From: Pseudofabraea citricarpa
Lineage: Eukaryota > Ascomycota > Leotiomycetes > Helotiales > Dermateaceae
Assembly (NCBI GenBank): GCA_029641185.1
Contig: JAPWGK010000005.1
Location: 806,001-870,000, forward strand
Reading direction: 5' to 3'
Length of the DNA: 64,000 bases
Of this stretch, positions 45,630 through 57,583 are shown one piece after another. The notes under the pieces are model-generated. The model saw nothing but the letters and a program-made list of their open reading frames with translations, made no database searches and was not told where the DNA came from. Positions within the stretch are counted from its first letter, which is position 1; every line of letters begins with the position of its first letter. The translations under genes and the position numbers were made by a program.

Positions 45630-47538
45630 ATGGTTGGCTTCACCAAGAAGATCAATGATGCTGTCGCCGGCAGCATCATTGGTCGCCGATTCCGTCTCGC
45701 TGGCTCAGGACACGCAAAGGCGCGCGAGAACTCCAGGTTCCTGACCGAGATCCGCGCAGGTCTGGCGACTTTCTTCGCTATGGCCTATATCATCTCGGTA
45801 AGAGGGGGAACTGCGGTGTGCGATGGCGATAACTAATGGAATGACAGGTCAATGCCACCATTACTGCAGACAGCGGTGGAACCTGCGTTTGCCCCCGTAC
45901 AGAAGCCGACATCTCGTGTTTGGCCGATGTCGATTACAATCTGTGCTTGGGTGTGATTCGTCGCGATTTCATTACCGGAACAGCTGCCATCTCGGCTCTG
46001 ACTTCGTTCTGCATGGGTCTCTTTGCCAACATGCCCATTGCCTTGGCGCCGGGCATGGGTTTGAACGCCTACTTCTCCTACACGGTCGTTGGTTTCCACG
46101 GCTTGGGCCCAGTTTCCTACCAGCTCGCTCTCACGGCCGTCTTCGTAGAAGGCTTTGTCTTCATCGGATTGTCCATTCTCGGACTACGACAATGGCTAGC
46201 CCGAGTGATTCCAGCCTCCATCAAATTGGCCTCGGGAGTCGGTATTGGCTTGTACCTGAGTAAGTCGACCTTTTTTTTTATTTATAACGATAGCTACCAT
46301 CTAACATGCATCAGCTCTTATTGGAATGACATACAGTGCTGGTATTGGACTTGTTCAGGGTGCTACGTCGACGCCGCTTGAGCTTGCAGGCTGCTCTGCG
46401 GCTGACTTCGATCTGGAGACTGGCCTCTGCAATACCGATGTCAAGATGCGCTCGCCTACTATGTGGATTGGCATTTTCTGTGGAGGTTTCTTGACTGCCA
46501 TCCTACTGGCATACAAAGTGAAGGGTGCGATCATCGCCGGTATCCTCTTGGTTTCCATCATTTCCTGGCCAAGAAATACGGATGTGACCTACTTCCCATA
46601 CACTGATGTTGGAAACTCCAACTTCGACTTCTTCAAGAAGGTCGTCACCTTCCACGGAATCGAGAAGACCCTGGCCGTAAACGACTTCAATCTGAGTGGA
46701 GTGAGTGGTCAATTCGGTCTCGCCTTCATCACCTTCCTTTACGTTGATATTCTCGACTGCACGGGTACCCTTTACTCCATGGCTCACTTCTCGGGTGCCA
46801 TTGATCCTGAAACCCAAGATTTCGAGGGTTCAGCAGTTGCCTATGTTGTTGACGCTGCTGGTATCTCAATTGGTTCTCTCTTCGGTCTATCTCCAGTTAC
46901 TGCTTTCATCGAATCTGGTGCAGGTATCTCGGAAGGCGGCAAGACAGGTATTACGGCTATGGTTACCGGACTCTGCTTTTTCATCTCCATCTTCTTTGCT
47001 CCAATCTTTGCTTCTATTCCCCCATGGGCCACTGGATGCACATTAATCATTGTCGGTGCCATGATGGCTTCTGCAGCTAAGGATATCAACTGGAGATATA
47101 TTGGCGATTCGCTGCCAGCATTCCTTACTCTGGCCGTTATGCCATTCACCTACTCTATCGCCTATGGACTGATCGCTGGTATCGTTTCATATATGGTCAT
47201 CAACACCATTATCTTGCTCATCGAGCTTGCTTCCGGTGGACGCATTGTACCAGCGGATAAGGAGTTCCGAGAGCCTTGGAGCTGGAAGATCAAGGGAGGC
47301 ATTCTTCCTGCTTGGCTCACCAGAGCGATCGGCGGGTATGTTCCATCAATTCCCTTAATTTTGAACCATCACTAACCTCTCCTGCAGAAAGAAGGATTTC
47401 TGGCACGAGGATGCCCCCGAGGTCACATCCCCATCATCTGGCTCCATCGCGCCTCATGACGAGAGCAAGATATCCGCCCTCAGCGAACCTCAGACCAAAT
47501 CGGTCGACGAGAACAAAGGGTCCGAAAAACTATCTTAA
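45630..47538 (+). CDS. azgA: AzgA-type purine permease (NCS2)
   Basis: Exons 45630-45797, 45848-46259, 46315-47335 and 47388-47538 give 583 residues, close to Aspergillus AzgA. Marks of the hypoxanthine-adenine-guanine/H+ symporter family: FLTEIRAGLATFFAMAYIISVN in the first membrane segment, TSFCMGLFANMPIALAPGMGLNAYFSYTVVG (segment 3 region), KLASGVGIGLYLTLIGM, FLYVDILDCTGTLYSMAHFSG (substrate-site helix 8), SLFGLSPVTAFIESGAGISEGGKTGI (segment 10 loop), and WRYIGDSLPAFLTLAVMPFTYSIAYGLIAGI. About 12-14 hydrophobic segments. The N-terminal GSGHAKARENSRFLTEIRAG matches known members. It imports purines across the plasma membrane. The C-tail is polar with Lys residues for possible ubiquitination. 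Confidence 0.93.
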
Positions 47539-48184
47539 ATCTTTCATCAACATTATTTCCTTTATCTAAAAGCGATACTGCGAATTTGTACAATCTTTCG
47601 TGTAATAGTGGATCGAGGTTTTAGATCCTACATAGGGGTGGATGGTTTGCCAGGATCATAATCTGCTAGATACCCAATTCAACTCGCTGCGTCTTAGAAG
47701 TTATATCAAATTTCTCGTTCTCATTCTGCGTGACCTGAAGATGTAAAGCCAATGACCATTCTCCGCATCGTGCTACACGCCCAAGAATGCTCGCCAATAA
47801 GTGTCTTCAAATCTGGTCTCATCTAGCGACGCCACGTGATCCCCTAATGGATGACATCGCCAACTCCTAGCGTTTGCTGCCAACTTTCATCAACACAACT
47901 TTATCTACAGAACTTCGTCTTTCTCTCCAGTTGATCCAGAGCATCAGATGGTTTGCACTGGAGTTCTGCCTAGCCAGTCAAACCGCCCGCGAAGCAGCCT
48001 TGCGCTGGGCTCATCCCGCTAGCTTCAGTCTCATAACGCCAAAGGCAAACGCAGCACCAGGCGTAACCCCACCACCAGCCTCGCCACGACATCTTGTCAA
48101 AACACCACGAAGGGCCCCCTTTTCAGATCAGAGCAATTGATTCCTCTCGCCGAACGACAACGACAACCACAACCACGCAGGATC
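47539..48184. other. Intergenic
   Basis: 3' flank of the permease and 5' flank of the next gene. No gene seen. Confidence 0.45.
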
Positions 48185-49061
48185 ATGTCTCGTCAACACT
48201 CGCGACGTCGGACGGTGCTGTCCACCACAGTCACGTGTGTCACTGCCGTTTGCTGGGTACCGTGCCTGTGCGTCTTCGCGACGGCCGTGGGATGCATCTA
48301 CCTGTACCAGGGCATCCGAGCCTACGAGTCGCCGCGGACGCGCGAGAAGAAGTGCCGCGAGCGTGTCAAGAAGGACCGTCACCGCAGGACGCCCAAGTAT
48401 TTCGCGACTCGAAACGAAGGCAGCACGCTGACTCTGCCCCTGCCTGTGCCTGACTCCCCTCTCCCGCTGCCGCTCAGGGAGAAGGGCGAGCTGGAGGTCT
48501 TCGGCGAGAAGATGGCTCGCGATGATGGCGTCGTCAAGGGCAAGAAAACTGACTCCCAGCAGGCCAGCTTCTTGTTCAGACTCCCGCCTGAGATCAGGAA
48601 GATGGTCTACGAAGAGGTCCTGGCTGGCTATGTCTTTCACGTCTACTACCAAGATGCGTATAGGCGGCTTCGCGCCGAGAGATGTAAGTCGGTCAAGCCG
48701 CGCTTCTGGAAGGAGGTCTCGCCCGATATCTGCAAGGGCTTGATTTGTAGGAGTTTCATGAAGGTTCCTGGAGCTGCTGATCGATGGGGAGGCGTGGCGT
48801 TGCTTCCGCTCTTGATGAGTTGTCGTCGTGTGTAAGTTTTGTTTTCTTTTTTTTTTCTTTTTGCTCTTTCTCTTTTATAAAAACGTTTCTCCCTCAGTCT
48901 TTATGTTTTCTTACTAACTATCAAATAGCTATAGCGAGACAATTGAGATGCTCTATAACCATAACGCCTTTGAATTCGACTCGCTACAGACGCTTCTACA
49001 ATTCAGCATCACGGTTCTGCCTCAGAGGTTACCGCTCATGCAAGCCGTACAGTGGAAGTAA
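48185..49061 (+). CDS. Short DUF7730-like membrane-anchored protein
   Basis: Exons 48185-48831 and 48929-49061 (97-base GTAAGT..TAG intron) give 259 residues. A hydrophobic segment near the N-terminus (VTCVTAVCWVPCLCVFATAVGCIYLY, interrupted here for length) suggests an anchor, followed by a Lys/Arg-rich part. The family core is QASFLFRLPPEIRKMVYEEV (about residue 133-152), then LMSCRRVYSETIEMLYNHNAFEF across the splice. Family members continue another 60-100 residues after the ITVLPQRLPLM segment; here a TAA follows QWK. A possible third exon after a GTAAGG donor at 49058 leads only to 19 more codons. So the gene may be truncated. Confidence 0.65.
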
Positions 49062-50958
49062 GGCAGTTCAATTGGTTCAGGCTTTTCATGTGAGTCCAGA
49101 TGCTGATTCAAATCTCTTAGAAAATCGACTTTCTCGGCCGTCACGTATCTCAGAGCGCCATGGCACGATTGTACCTTAGAGTCAGGTTGCCCATGTCCAG
49201 TTTGTATCGCAAAGGATGTCGATATTGACTATGCCCTTACCATGTACGGAGCCGCTTGAAGCGCTGGTGTAAGAACCTCAAGTGTGAAATAGCGAGCGCA
49301 GAAGATTCACCAAGACGATCAAGAGAAAAACACCAATAAACCCCCATAAGCGACAGACCAGCAGAGAAAAAGAAAAAAAAAAGATAAGACTTCAAAGACC
49401 AAGACCGCTCAGCTTTTCAATGACCACACTAAGATTTCCTCTCCTGATAGCAGGCTGCGGAAAGCCAAAATCATGCCTGATTATCGACTACTCTCGTCTC
49501 ATCCACCTCGAAAAGTTTCATCTCCTTTAGCACTCTTTCTCCAGCCTACCACTTTTAGTCCCGCCCACTTGGAAATCGGCACAAGATCTTTTCGGATTTC
49601 CTGGTGGCAGCACGCTTGCTGGGGGTTGGATAATGAGCTAGCGTTCTGGTATAAATAATCATGGAGCAGGAAAACAGGCCTGGAGGTAGATGGACGAGCG
49701 TGTTATGTGTATCAACAGCGGTCTGTTTTTTCTTCTTCTTTTTTCCACTTTTTTTTTTTTTTTCTTCTTCTTCTTCTTCTTCTTCTTCTTCTTCTTCTTC
49801 TTCAGTTCACTTAGCGAGATAGAGATGCACGCATGGGAAAGGGGAAATGCAAAATACGGGAATGGGAGTAGCGGAGTTCAAGCTTTCGGAGGAATTCGCC
49901 GCGTCAAATTATCTCGTTCGCTACCTGCACCTTTCCCGTACCACTGCGTTATACTTCTTCTTCTTCTTCTCCCTCCTTTTTAGCGGTGTCTTTTGTTGTA
50001 GAGAGAGAAAAAAAAACACAGAGGCGACTAGAACAAGACAAGATAAGACCAGACGAGATAGCATAGAAAAATCCCACCGCCTTTTACCAAAACTAACTCG
50101 CACAGCCGCTTAATATTTAAGAAGTTGGTGAATCAATTGACTCTCTTCCTTCCTTCTTTACAAGTTATCTAAGATATTAACTTGGTAGGTTATTATTCTT
50201 ATTCTTAAGCAAGGTGAGATAGGATGAGATAAAGTAACAGATATAATTCGGAAAGAGGAAATGTTTTTTTAAGTATATGAATATATAAGATCCCTGTTTA
50301 TTTATATCTTATAAAGAAACGGAATAAACATGTAGCCCGATTTAACCTAATAATACCTGTCGTACTTGTTTCTTTATAACGCTCTAGCCCGTCTAGCAGA
50401 GACGAGGGGAGAGTTTAGAAGAGAAAAAGAGAAAGAGAAACAGAAGAGAGACGAGAAGAGAAGCAGAAGAGAAAAGAAAAGGATGCCGTATCATGTAATG
50501 GGCTCTTTTCTTCTCTACCCCACCTTGATTCACAGTGTTCGGCGTGGAGATTTGCCGATGCTGCTTTCAAGAGCCAATCTACTTAAGCTTTGCATTTCAT
50601 CCCGTGCTAGCAAATGTGCGGGTGTGGCTTGTTAGTTTCTTTCACGTGCGTCGGTAATATTTAGACATCAGACCATTGTCTCTCATGCCACTCATCCGCT
50701 GCCCGCCTTGGAGAATAATCATATCGTATAGACAGAACGGAGCTGGGGTAAATGAAACACAAATTATATTATAGCATGGCAGTCGTCTGACGTGGTAATT
50801 AGGAAGATGCAGGGTTAGGAAGACATATCTTAGTACCGAAAGACCGAACCGAACCAGCCAGGTTACGGTTAAGATATGCGAAGAAGTGGTATGGTATAAT
50901 AAGCGACGGAATATTCTCTTAGGTCTATGTCATATAAAAAAACAGCACTAGTATCAAA
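49062..50958. other. Long intergenic with low-complexity tracts
   Basis: About 1.9 kb without a supported gene. It has a (TTC)n tract at 49749-49803, A-rich and GAGA-rich stretches (50400-50480) and AT-rich patches (50180-50340). Confidence 0.55.
49749..49803. repeat. Poly-T plus (TTC)n microsatellite
   Basis: A run of about 15 T is followed by about 13 TTC units. It gives long Phe/Lys-rich open frames that are not genes. Confidence 0.9.
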
Positions 50959-52554
50959 TCAAGTGTACCAAGTTGGATCAGGGACCTATAAAAGAGAAGG
51001 ATCAGTAATCCGACACCTCAGCCAAACCATAACCAGGAGAGAGAAGAGACGACCTACCTTATCCAAGAGGACAAACTCGCCCAGCTCGCGATTCTTGTAC
51101 GCCACGGGATCATGCAAGGTATGCGTCCTAACATCTCTCCAGAAGCGATCCAAGCCGACCTTGCGGCCCGTCGCTCTACTGCCCGTAACCTCGAAGACGC
51201 CCGCCGTGACGCGCAACGCCGTATCCGTCGTGACGACCTTAGCGCTCGCGACCCATTCGGCGACCTCTCCACGCGCGCGCTCGCTCACATCCCTCCTCTC
51301 CGCATGCCGCGCATACACGGCGGCGATCTCCGAGCCAGCGCGATCGGCCAGCGCCTCGGCGGCGCGCAGGTGCGCGAAGAAATTGCCGTACCGCTCCAGG
51401 ATGTAGAATTCTTCCGTCGGCGACGTCTTGTTGTCGCCGCCGAAGGGCCACGCCCGCGTGGACGTGTTGGTGTACTTGGAGGCGAAACTCAACGAGCCGG
51501 TGGCGATGCCCAGGTAGAAATTCGAGAAGACGAGCTGGATGGTCGGCAGCAGCAGCGTGGCGAAGGGGATCGAGAGGATCTTTGGATCCGGGAGATGTGT
51601 TTGGACGTCCCATCCTAATGCGTCGGACCACGGCACGGATACTTTGTCGATCTTCACGCTGCCTGATTCTGTGAGTCGCAGCCCTACGTTGTCCCAGTTG
51701 TGCTGTTCCGGGGAGGCATTTTTGTCAGTTCTTGTGCTTTGGTCTTGTGTTGGTACAGTATGTGGGAAAGGGGGCTTGCTCGCTTAGCTTACTTACGGCG
51801 AATTGAATACCGGTCTGCTCGGTTGGCACGAGAGCGAAGATGTGATGCTCTGTCCCGTCCAGGACCCCTTCTAGCACCGTCAAGTCCGAGACGACACCGC
51901 CGGTGTTGAAGTTCTTGAACCCGTCAAAGACCAGGTGATCTCCGGCGTCGGAGATCTTCAGGTCGTTATCTCGCGGGTTGACGGCTCCTGTATGTCGAGA
52001 AAGATCAGAACGAGCTCACTCACGGGAAGGAAAGAGGCAAGGCAGAAAGAGAAAAAGAAAAAAGGAAGAAAAAGAGCAAGCAGACCCCCGACGAAATAGT
52101 TGTTCTCGATTATCAACCTCTGCACCCGCTCCTTCTGCTCCTCGCTCCCCACCACGTTCGCCGTCGTCGACCACAAGAGGTGATAGCCCAGCAGCATGCC
52201 AACACTCCCATCGCCCTTGGCCACCTCGCGGATCGCTTGATATCCCACCTCCCAGCCCTGACCACCGCCCCCGAAGGCCTTGGGCCCGAGGACCTTGAGA
52301 AGACCCGAGCTCTTGAGGAGCGACAGCTCGGCTAGGGGCGAGTGGTTGGCGATATCGCGCGCTGCTGCATCGCTGGCCAGAATTTCGGACACTTCGCGAG
52401 CCCGCGAGAGCCAGTCGGCGCTGGTGCTTGGGAGACCTGCCGATCTGAACTTCTCGTGGTGAGAGGCATATACGCTGGGATCGGAGCGCGGATGTGTCTT
52501 GGATGATGTGGCTGAGGGTGGTTCGGTCGACGAGGTTGTTGCTGTGGGTGCCAT
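50959..52554 (-). CDS. SfnB/DszC-like flavin-dependent oxygenase
   Basis: Exons 52086-52554, 51797-51987, 51058-51702 and 50959-50985 give 443 residues with an acyl-CoA dehydrogenase fold. N-terminal helices (LSRAREVSEILASDAAARD), LKSSGLLKVLGPKAFGGGGQ and GDGSVGMLLGYHLLW precede the beta domain (YFVGGAVNPRDND, DGFKNFNTGGVVSDL, HNWDNVGLRLTESGSVKID). The C-terminal helices include FSNFYLGIATGSLSFASKY and RDVRTHTLHDPVAYK, ending in PDPTWYT. The Arg/Asn-rich HTLHDPVAYK motif is typical of the DszC/SfnB group, which uses reduced flavin and oxygen on organosulfur compounds instead of dehydrogenating acyl-CoA. Role here: oxidation step in sulfur release, inferred from the SfnG-like neighbour 5 kb away. 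The 27-base last exon is supported by the conserved ending. Confidence 0.87.
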
Positions 52555-53623
52555 GATTGTTTTTCTGGTTCTGGTTGAGTCGGAATGGCTTGAGGAAGAG
52601 GGAGAAGGAGAAAGAGAAAACGACGGGTCAGATGTTAAGGTTATGCGATTACTTCAGAAATATTTATTGCTCGGATGAAATACTGGATTCTTTTACCTTT
52701 ATCTATCGATGTCGTTCGTTCTCAAGATAAGTATATGCGGTGCGGCATGGTTAAAGCAGGTAGGTATGGTGCAACAAACGACCCCCTCTTCGCCATCTGA
52801 GCTGAAGCACATACATGCATGCCACACCCAATAGCTCAATCACAATCGCAATTACGCTCACTCTCCCATTCATAAACATGGCGTGCTCTTCTTCTCGAAT
52901 TGTACCACCTACATGTCCAAAGTCAAGAGAGGCCAATTCTTAGCTCTAGCTACGAGGTATAGAGGAAAGCAGAGCGGAAAGGCCTCCTCCCATCGTCCGG
53001 GAAAGCAGGAGCACGTCAGAATAAAGATTTCCGTGCGGAGCCGGCATTGGAGGAAGGGAAGTGGGCGGTGGAGAGGGGAGAAGGGAAAGTGGGAATTCTC
53101 CACCCGACAAGGGAGAGTGGTTGCGTGGAATATCATGGCATCGCTTGGTTCTTGTTTTTGAGGGGTACGGATTTAAGCGACCATGTAGAGTTGCACAGCA
53201 CGTAGCACGCCATCCTGGGATTGTATCGCCTCATAGAAACCTCCTTGTGTCAATTTCATCTGATAAACTCTGTTGTCTCATCGGGCTTGTGAAATATCCG
53301 GTCTGCTGTACAGTAGATTCTCGTGCTTGCCCGGGTTCCCCACGCTCTTGGCGCGAGTGAGATCTTTCTGTGCTCGTACCTAGCTGTGTGTAAAGCGAGC
53401 GATTCTTGGCTCCTCAGCAGACGAGATGTCACAAAGTTCCAGGCTCATTTGCGGAACCATCATTATGACAAGGGCTTTGGGGTTTTCGAGACACATTACT
53501 ATTACTCTTTTGGCGCCCAATCCTTGTTTGATACTGTAGCCACAACGGCCTCTTTCATTCCCGCTGTTACCGAGCAGCATCTCCTGCTTCTGACTCCAAT
53601 TAAGCTTTTTCTCCAGAACAAGC
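52555..53623. other. Intergenic
   Basis: About 1.1 kb between two minus-strand cluster genes; upstream region of the SfnB-like gene. Purine-rich runs but no gene. Confidence 0.5.
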
Positions 53624-54580
53624 CTACTGTGACTTTTCGATGTTCTTAGCCCGAACGAAGAAACGGCTCGTATCGCCCATAGGGAAATGCCAGAAGAAAG
53701 TAGTCTGGCACATGAGGTGAGCCATGGTATACCAACCGAGCAAACCTGCCAAGAACCCAAAGACCCCTCCAGCTTTTTTCAGTGCAATCCCAGCATCCAA
53801 GGCACCGTCTGCTGTAGCAAAGTACGAAGCTGCAACTAGAGTGAAACAGATCTCGACAAATCCAAAAATACCAATGTAGACGAGATTTCTAGAGATCCGC
53901 GTTAGAAGTGAGAAGGGTCGGAGGATGGGGATAATTACATTGGAAGCGACCCCAGAAAAAAGAAGAGATTCAGTACAGCCCACATAAGAACGAAAAATCC
54001 AAGAGCATTGTTGTACTGCACCGTGTCGTCGCCATACGAATCGCTAACACCGAATAAAGGAGTGATGATTGCTCCAAATCCACCATAAAAGAATCCAAAC
54101 GCACTAAGTGCTGTGTATCCGAAGGAGTTTCCGAGAACGAGCTCCCATTGAGCTGAGATGACCATCCCAATTCCAGCAACTACACAGTACTTAGTGAAAA
54201 GAGTTGCTGAAGGCAGGGAAATTACTCACCAAAGAAGAAATTACCGATATAGGCATTGGTCGTTGTAACTCCACGCCATTCCATCAAGCTCAATGAAAGC
54301 GTCGTGAGCGTTGTTGAGAAAGCCCCGATGGCAAGTGCTGTCTACAGAATTCAAAATCTGTCAGAGCTATTCATTGTGTGATATTGAGATTACTTACAGG
54401 ACTCCCCAAAGTACTCTTCAAAGTACTAGGCACAAAATGTACCTGTGGTCGGCCAGCAGAATAAGAATTACCATTTCCAAAGGTTGAATCTTGAGTAATG
54501 TTTGGATAGATCTCTCTGTTAGCATATTCGAGACTGCTGCGCCTGACAACATTCTTCTTGACGCTGTCGGCGGAAGACAT
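53624..54580 (-). CDS. GPR1/FUN34/YaaH (ATO) family transporter
   Basis: Exons 54398-54580, 54230-54341, 53939-54179 and 53624-53888 give 266 residues. After a 50-residue polar N-terminus come six membrane segments. The first begins with STLGSPTALAIGAFSTTLTTLS, a variant of the family NPxPLGL entry; next NAYIGNFFFVAGIGMVISAQWEL and GNSFGYTALSAFGFFYGGFGAI are hallmark segments (the second carries the usual FGxFW/Y motif); then FFVLMWAVLNLFFFLGSL, FVEICFTLVAASYF, and GVFGFLAGLLGWYTMA. Family members carry acetate, other small carboxylates or ammonium across the plasma membrane. In this cluster it may import a small sulfonate or export the carboxylate product; this is inference. Confidence 0.9.
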
Positions 54581-55249
54581 GATGTTATATGATATTTTTC
54601 TTCGGTGAGATCAGTAATCTTGATTGTGCTCCCAGTATAACGGTCGATGGGATGAACTGAATTGATTTTGTTCTAGACAAAACGACAGCCGGGCTATGTA
54701 AGATTGTCGGGTTGCTCTTCTAGATCCCTGGAGATTTCGCCATCGCATTGAAACAGACGAGAAAACGCAGTATTCCGCATTGCCAATCCCAAGCCAGGCT
54801 GAGTCCATGCACCAAAATCGAGTTGGAAATCTTCGACAGGGCTATACAGTAACGGAACGGACAAAACAATGAGAAGTGTGAACTCCCGGACTCTCCACCA
54901 GATGCTCGGATATTTGGCATGCAGGCCCCAGATGCGAGAATGCGGAGTATTCGCTTGTTCAATATCACGCAATCGTTTCCCAGTCTGACGATTTGTCGAT
55001 CGCCACCATTGAGGCCGCAATTAAGAACCACGTTATTCCAAAGGGATCCAAATAAGAAACCTTTAACAAATTGGTTTTTAGGCTACAGGGATCCAGAAAT
55101 CTCGACGCCCACGCCCCACGTTGACGAGATGGCTTTTCTCGAGAATCCATGTGTGCTTTTCCACCTGGAAACCGGACATTGAGGAGTAACGACGATGCTG
55201 AAGAGTACAGGCCCGAGATTACCAGCAGCTTCATCTCCATTTTCAAGTT
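54581..55249. other. Divergent promoter region of the sulfur-type cluster
   Basis: About 670 bases between the ATO transporter (minus) and the MDR oxidoreductase (plus). Open frames on both strands lack motifs. I looked for the CYS3/MetR-type palindrome ATGRYRYCAT and could not identify a clear copy by eye. Confidence 0.4.
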
Positions 55250-56743
55250 ATGGGATCTTGTTTGAGTGGCGGCGCAAGCTCGCACAAAATGCGGACAGCA
55301 CCGCAAGCACATGCGACCACTTCATTGACCCCGCCAAACACACCACCGTATGAGGGTGATGTGAAAGCAAATTCTTCTGAAGAAACTTGCAACAGACCAG
55401 ATAGAGAAATAGAGAACCAGAGGAGCCCTGAGATACTACTTTCCAAGGATGATAGAACTGTCGATTTGGATACAGCACAACAAAGAGTGCTTCTCTTACA
55501 TGGCGCAAAGCAGAGGTATATACATACAACTGCGCAAGAAGTCCCCAGGCCCCAAAATGAGGAAGAAATGCTGGTTAAGGTAGAAGCAATCGGTCTCAAT
55601 CCAATTGACTGGAAAGCACCGTACGTAATTCTTTCAGTTGTTGATTGAATTGCACTTATGATGCCTTAGTGACTTTGGATTTGGACTTCCAGCATTACCA
55701 TGCATAAGTGGTCGAGATCTTGCGGGAACAATTGTCCAGTTATCTGCGAAGGAATCAAGATTCAGAAAGGGAGATACTGTGCATATTTCCCACCTGAGCT
55801 GATGTTCTGGTTGCTAATATATTCATAGATAATTGGTATTTCGACAGATTATCGAGACTCGAGAAAATCCGCATTTCAGGAGTACGCAGTGGTATCAAAC
55901 TTCAATGCGTGCAAAATTCCGCAATATCTATCAGTAATAGACGCCGCGCCATTAGGGGTAGCATTTGTCGCGGGGGCCCTTGCTTTAGGGATCTGTATGG
56001 GATTGAAATTTTCAGAAGGTGACGGAAGTTTAGGGCCAGACATTCTAAAATCAGTCCGATCCCAGTCCAGAGACACTCTACCTCAAGATATCAGGGCCGA
56101 ATGCCTCGACCAGCTAAATGAAGATGAGCGGATACAGAGTGGAGAATGGATTGCAATTTGGGGAGGTAAGCAGAGGTATCAAAGTGTGCAAGACCCGTGC
56201 TGACAGGTAGAAGGCTCTTCTGCATCTGGACGTTGCGCAATGCAGCTAGCAAAACTGGCAGGTTTGAAAGTCATTTCGGTAGTAGATATCGCCAGAAGCG
56301 GAGAGCGAATGCTCAGATACGGAGCAGATCTACTCGTTGACCGTCATGATACAGCGCGGGCCATTGAGATTGTCAAATCCATTACGAAGGGAAAGCTTCG
56401 ATTTGGATTTGATACAAGAGGGAAAGAAAGCGCCACTCTACTGGCTCAGGCTATGCAAACCAAAACACCAGGAAGTCCTCGACGGCACCTGGTAGGATTA
56501 ACAGGTCTTCCAAAAGAGCCTACTGCGGGCGTTGTGTATCATTCAGTTCCAATCAAGGTCTTCCATGAGGTGCCTAGCGTTGGAGAAGCTCTTATGCTGT
56601 GGCTTGAACGGCTTTTGGCGAGAAAAATGATCCTCACCCCCGAGGTGGAAGTTGCAGATGGCGGGCTAGAGGGTATAAATGAAGCCTTAGATAAACTTCG
56701 TGATGGAACGATCAACGGTCCCCGGATCGTTGTTCCACTGTAA
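55250..56743 (+). CDS. MDR-family zinc-type oxidoreductase
   Basis: Exons 55250-55620, 55670-55778, 55829-56165 and 56214-56743 give 448 residues. A 70-residue polar N-terminus precedes the GroES-like half (EEMLVKVEAIGLNPIDWKAP, PCISGRDLAGTIV, RKGDTIIGIS). The Rossmann half has IAIWGGSSASGRCAMQLAKLAGLKVISVV, with the G-x-S-x2-G pattern for NAD(P)H binding. Structural zinc cysteines are absent, so it belongs to the enoyl reductase/quinone reductase-like side (toxin-biosynthesis trans-ER type) of medium-chain dehydrogenases. It ends in the standard KLRDGTINGPRIVVPL. The third intron acceptor is AAG, and the second donor is GTGCAT, both weak. In the cluster it may reduce or oxidise the product of the C-S cleavage; unproven. 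Confidence 0.85.
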
Positions 56744-57583
56744 TGTATAATGACGGTAGAGCACCTGGTAGATAGACGGATCACGGCGTGTTTGTGTGCA
56801 TATATCTTGAGACATAGAGCTGCAATTTAGTGTCGTAATTCAAAAAGGCCGCTGGGCAGTAAATTGCCAATGGTAATGCTTGATCTTGAAGGCGTTGTGG
56901 TGGAGGAGTGGAGAGTGGAGAGTGGAGAGTGGAGAGAGAGTGTGTTTGGAAGCGAGAGAGCAGGTCAAAATGCGCCCAGACCACTTTGCCTAAGCGAGAT
57001 GTTAGCTGGGTCTTTGCGTGCTTCTCCCAGCCTCACGTCACTTCGTCTTTCCTTCAGTCCCAACGGAGGCAGACCCGGACAAAAGATCAAATCTGCGGCA
57101 CCCTCGCATCCAGAAAACCAGCTCCAACAACTGTACCGCACGGACAATCTCCACGTTCCTTGTGCAGGGATTTGTGCAGGGATCGGCACTTGGGACAGCT
57201 ATTGCTCATGTTCTTTTGATATTGCACCATACGTTACTCTATTAGCCTTTCTAGCTACCCCTCTCAACCCCCACACGGTAGCCCTGGTTGGTGATGAACG
57301 CCATTCTGAGCTAGATGACTCCTCTTGTGGTACTCGTACTGTACTTACATGAGCTCTCTTTTTTATGGCGGGGTCTGGCCTTGTTACTTTCTCTTAGCGT
57401 CGATGGTGTTTTTGATACTGTCTTCTTATCAGGTAGGACGCTATCTTTGGCCAAATGAATATCAAGTAGCTCTTGACATGTGCCATCCCGGTTGCTGCTT
57501 CGAACAATCTTACACTTCAGTAGTCCGACATTGATTGTTGTTCTTGAAAAATATCGTTTGCAAGGTGTTTATTTCAGATTAAA
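56744..57583. other. Intergenic
   Basis: About 840 bases upstream of the SfnG-like gene. A triple repeat GAGTGGAGA lies at 56906-56935. No gene. Confidence 0.5.

Noticed and set aside
49690..49983. A frame with a long Phe run
   Set aside because: It is produced by the poly-T and TTC microsatellite and has no other coding character.
54581..55249. A sixth gene in the sulfur-type cluster, between the transporter and the MDR gene
   Set aside because: Frames of about 100 residues on both strands lack motifs and sit where a divergent promoter is expected.
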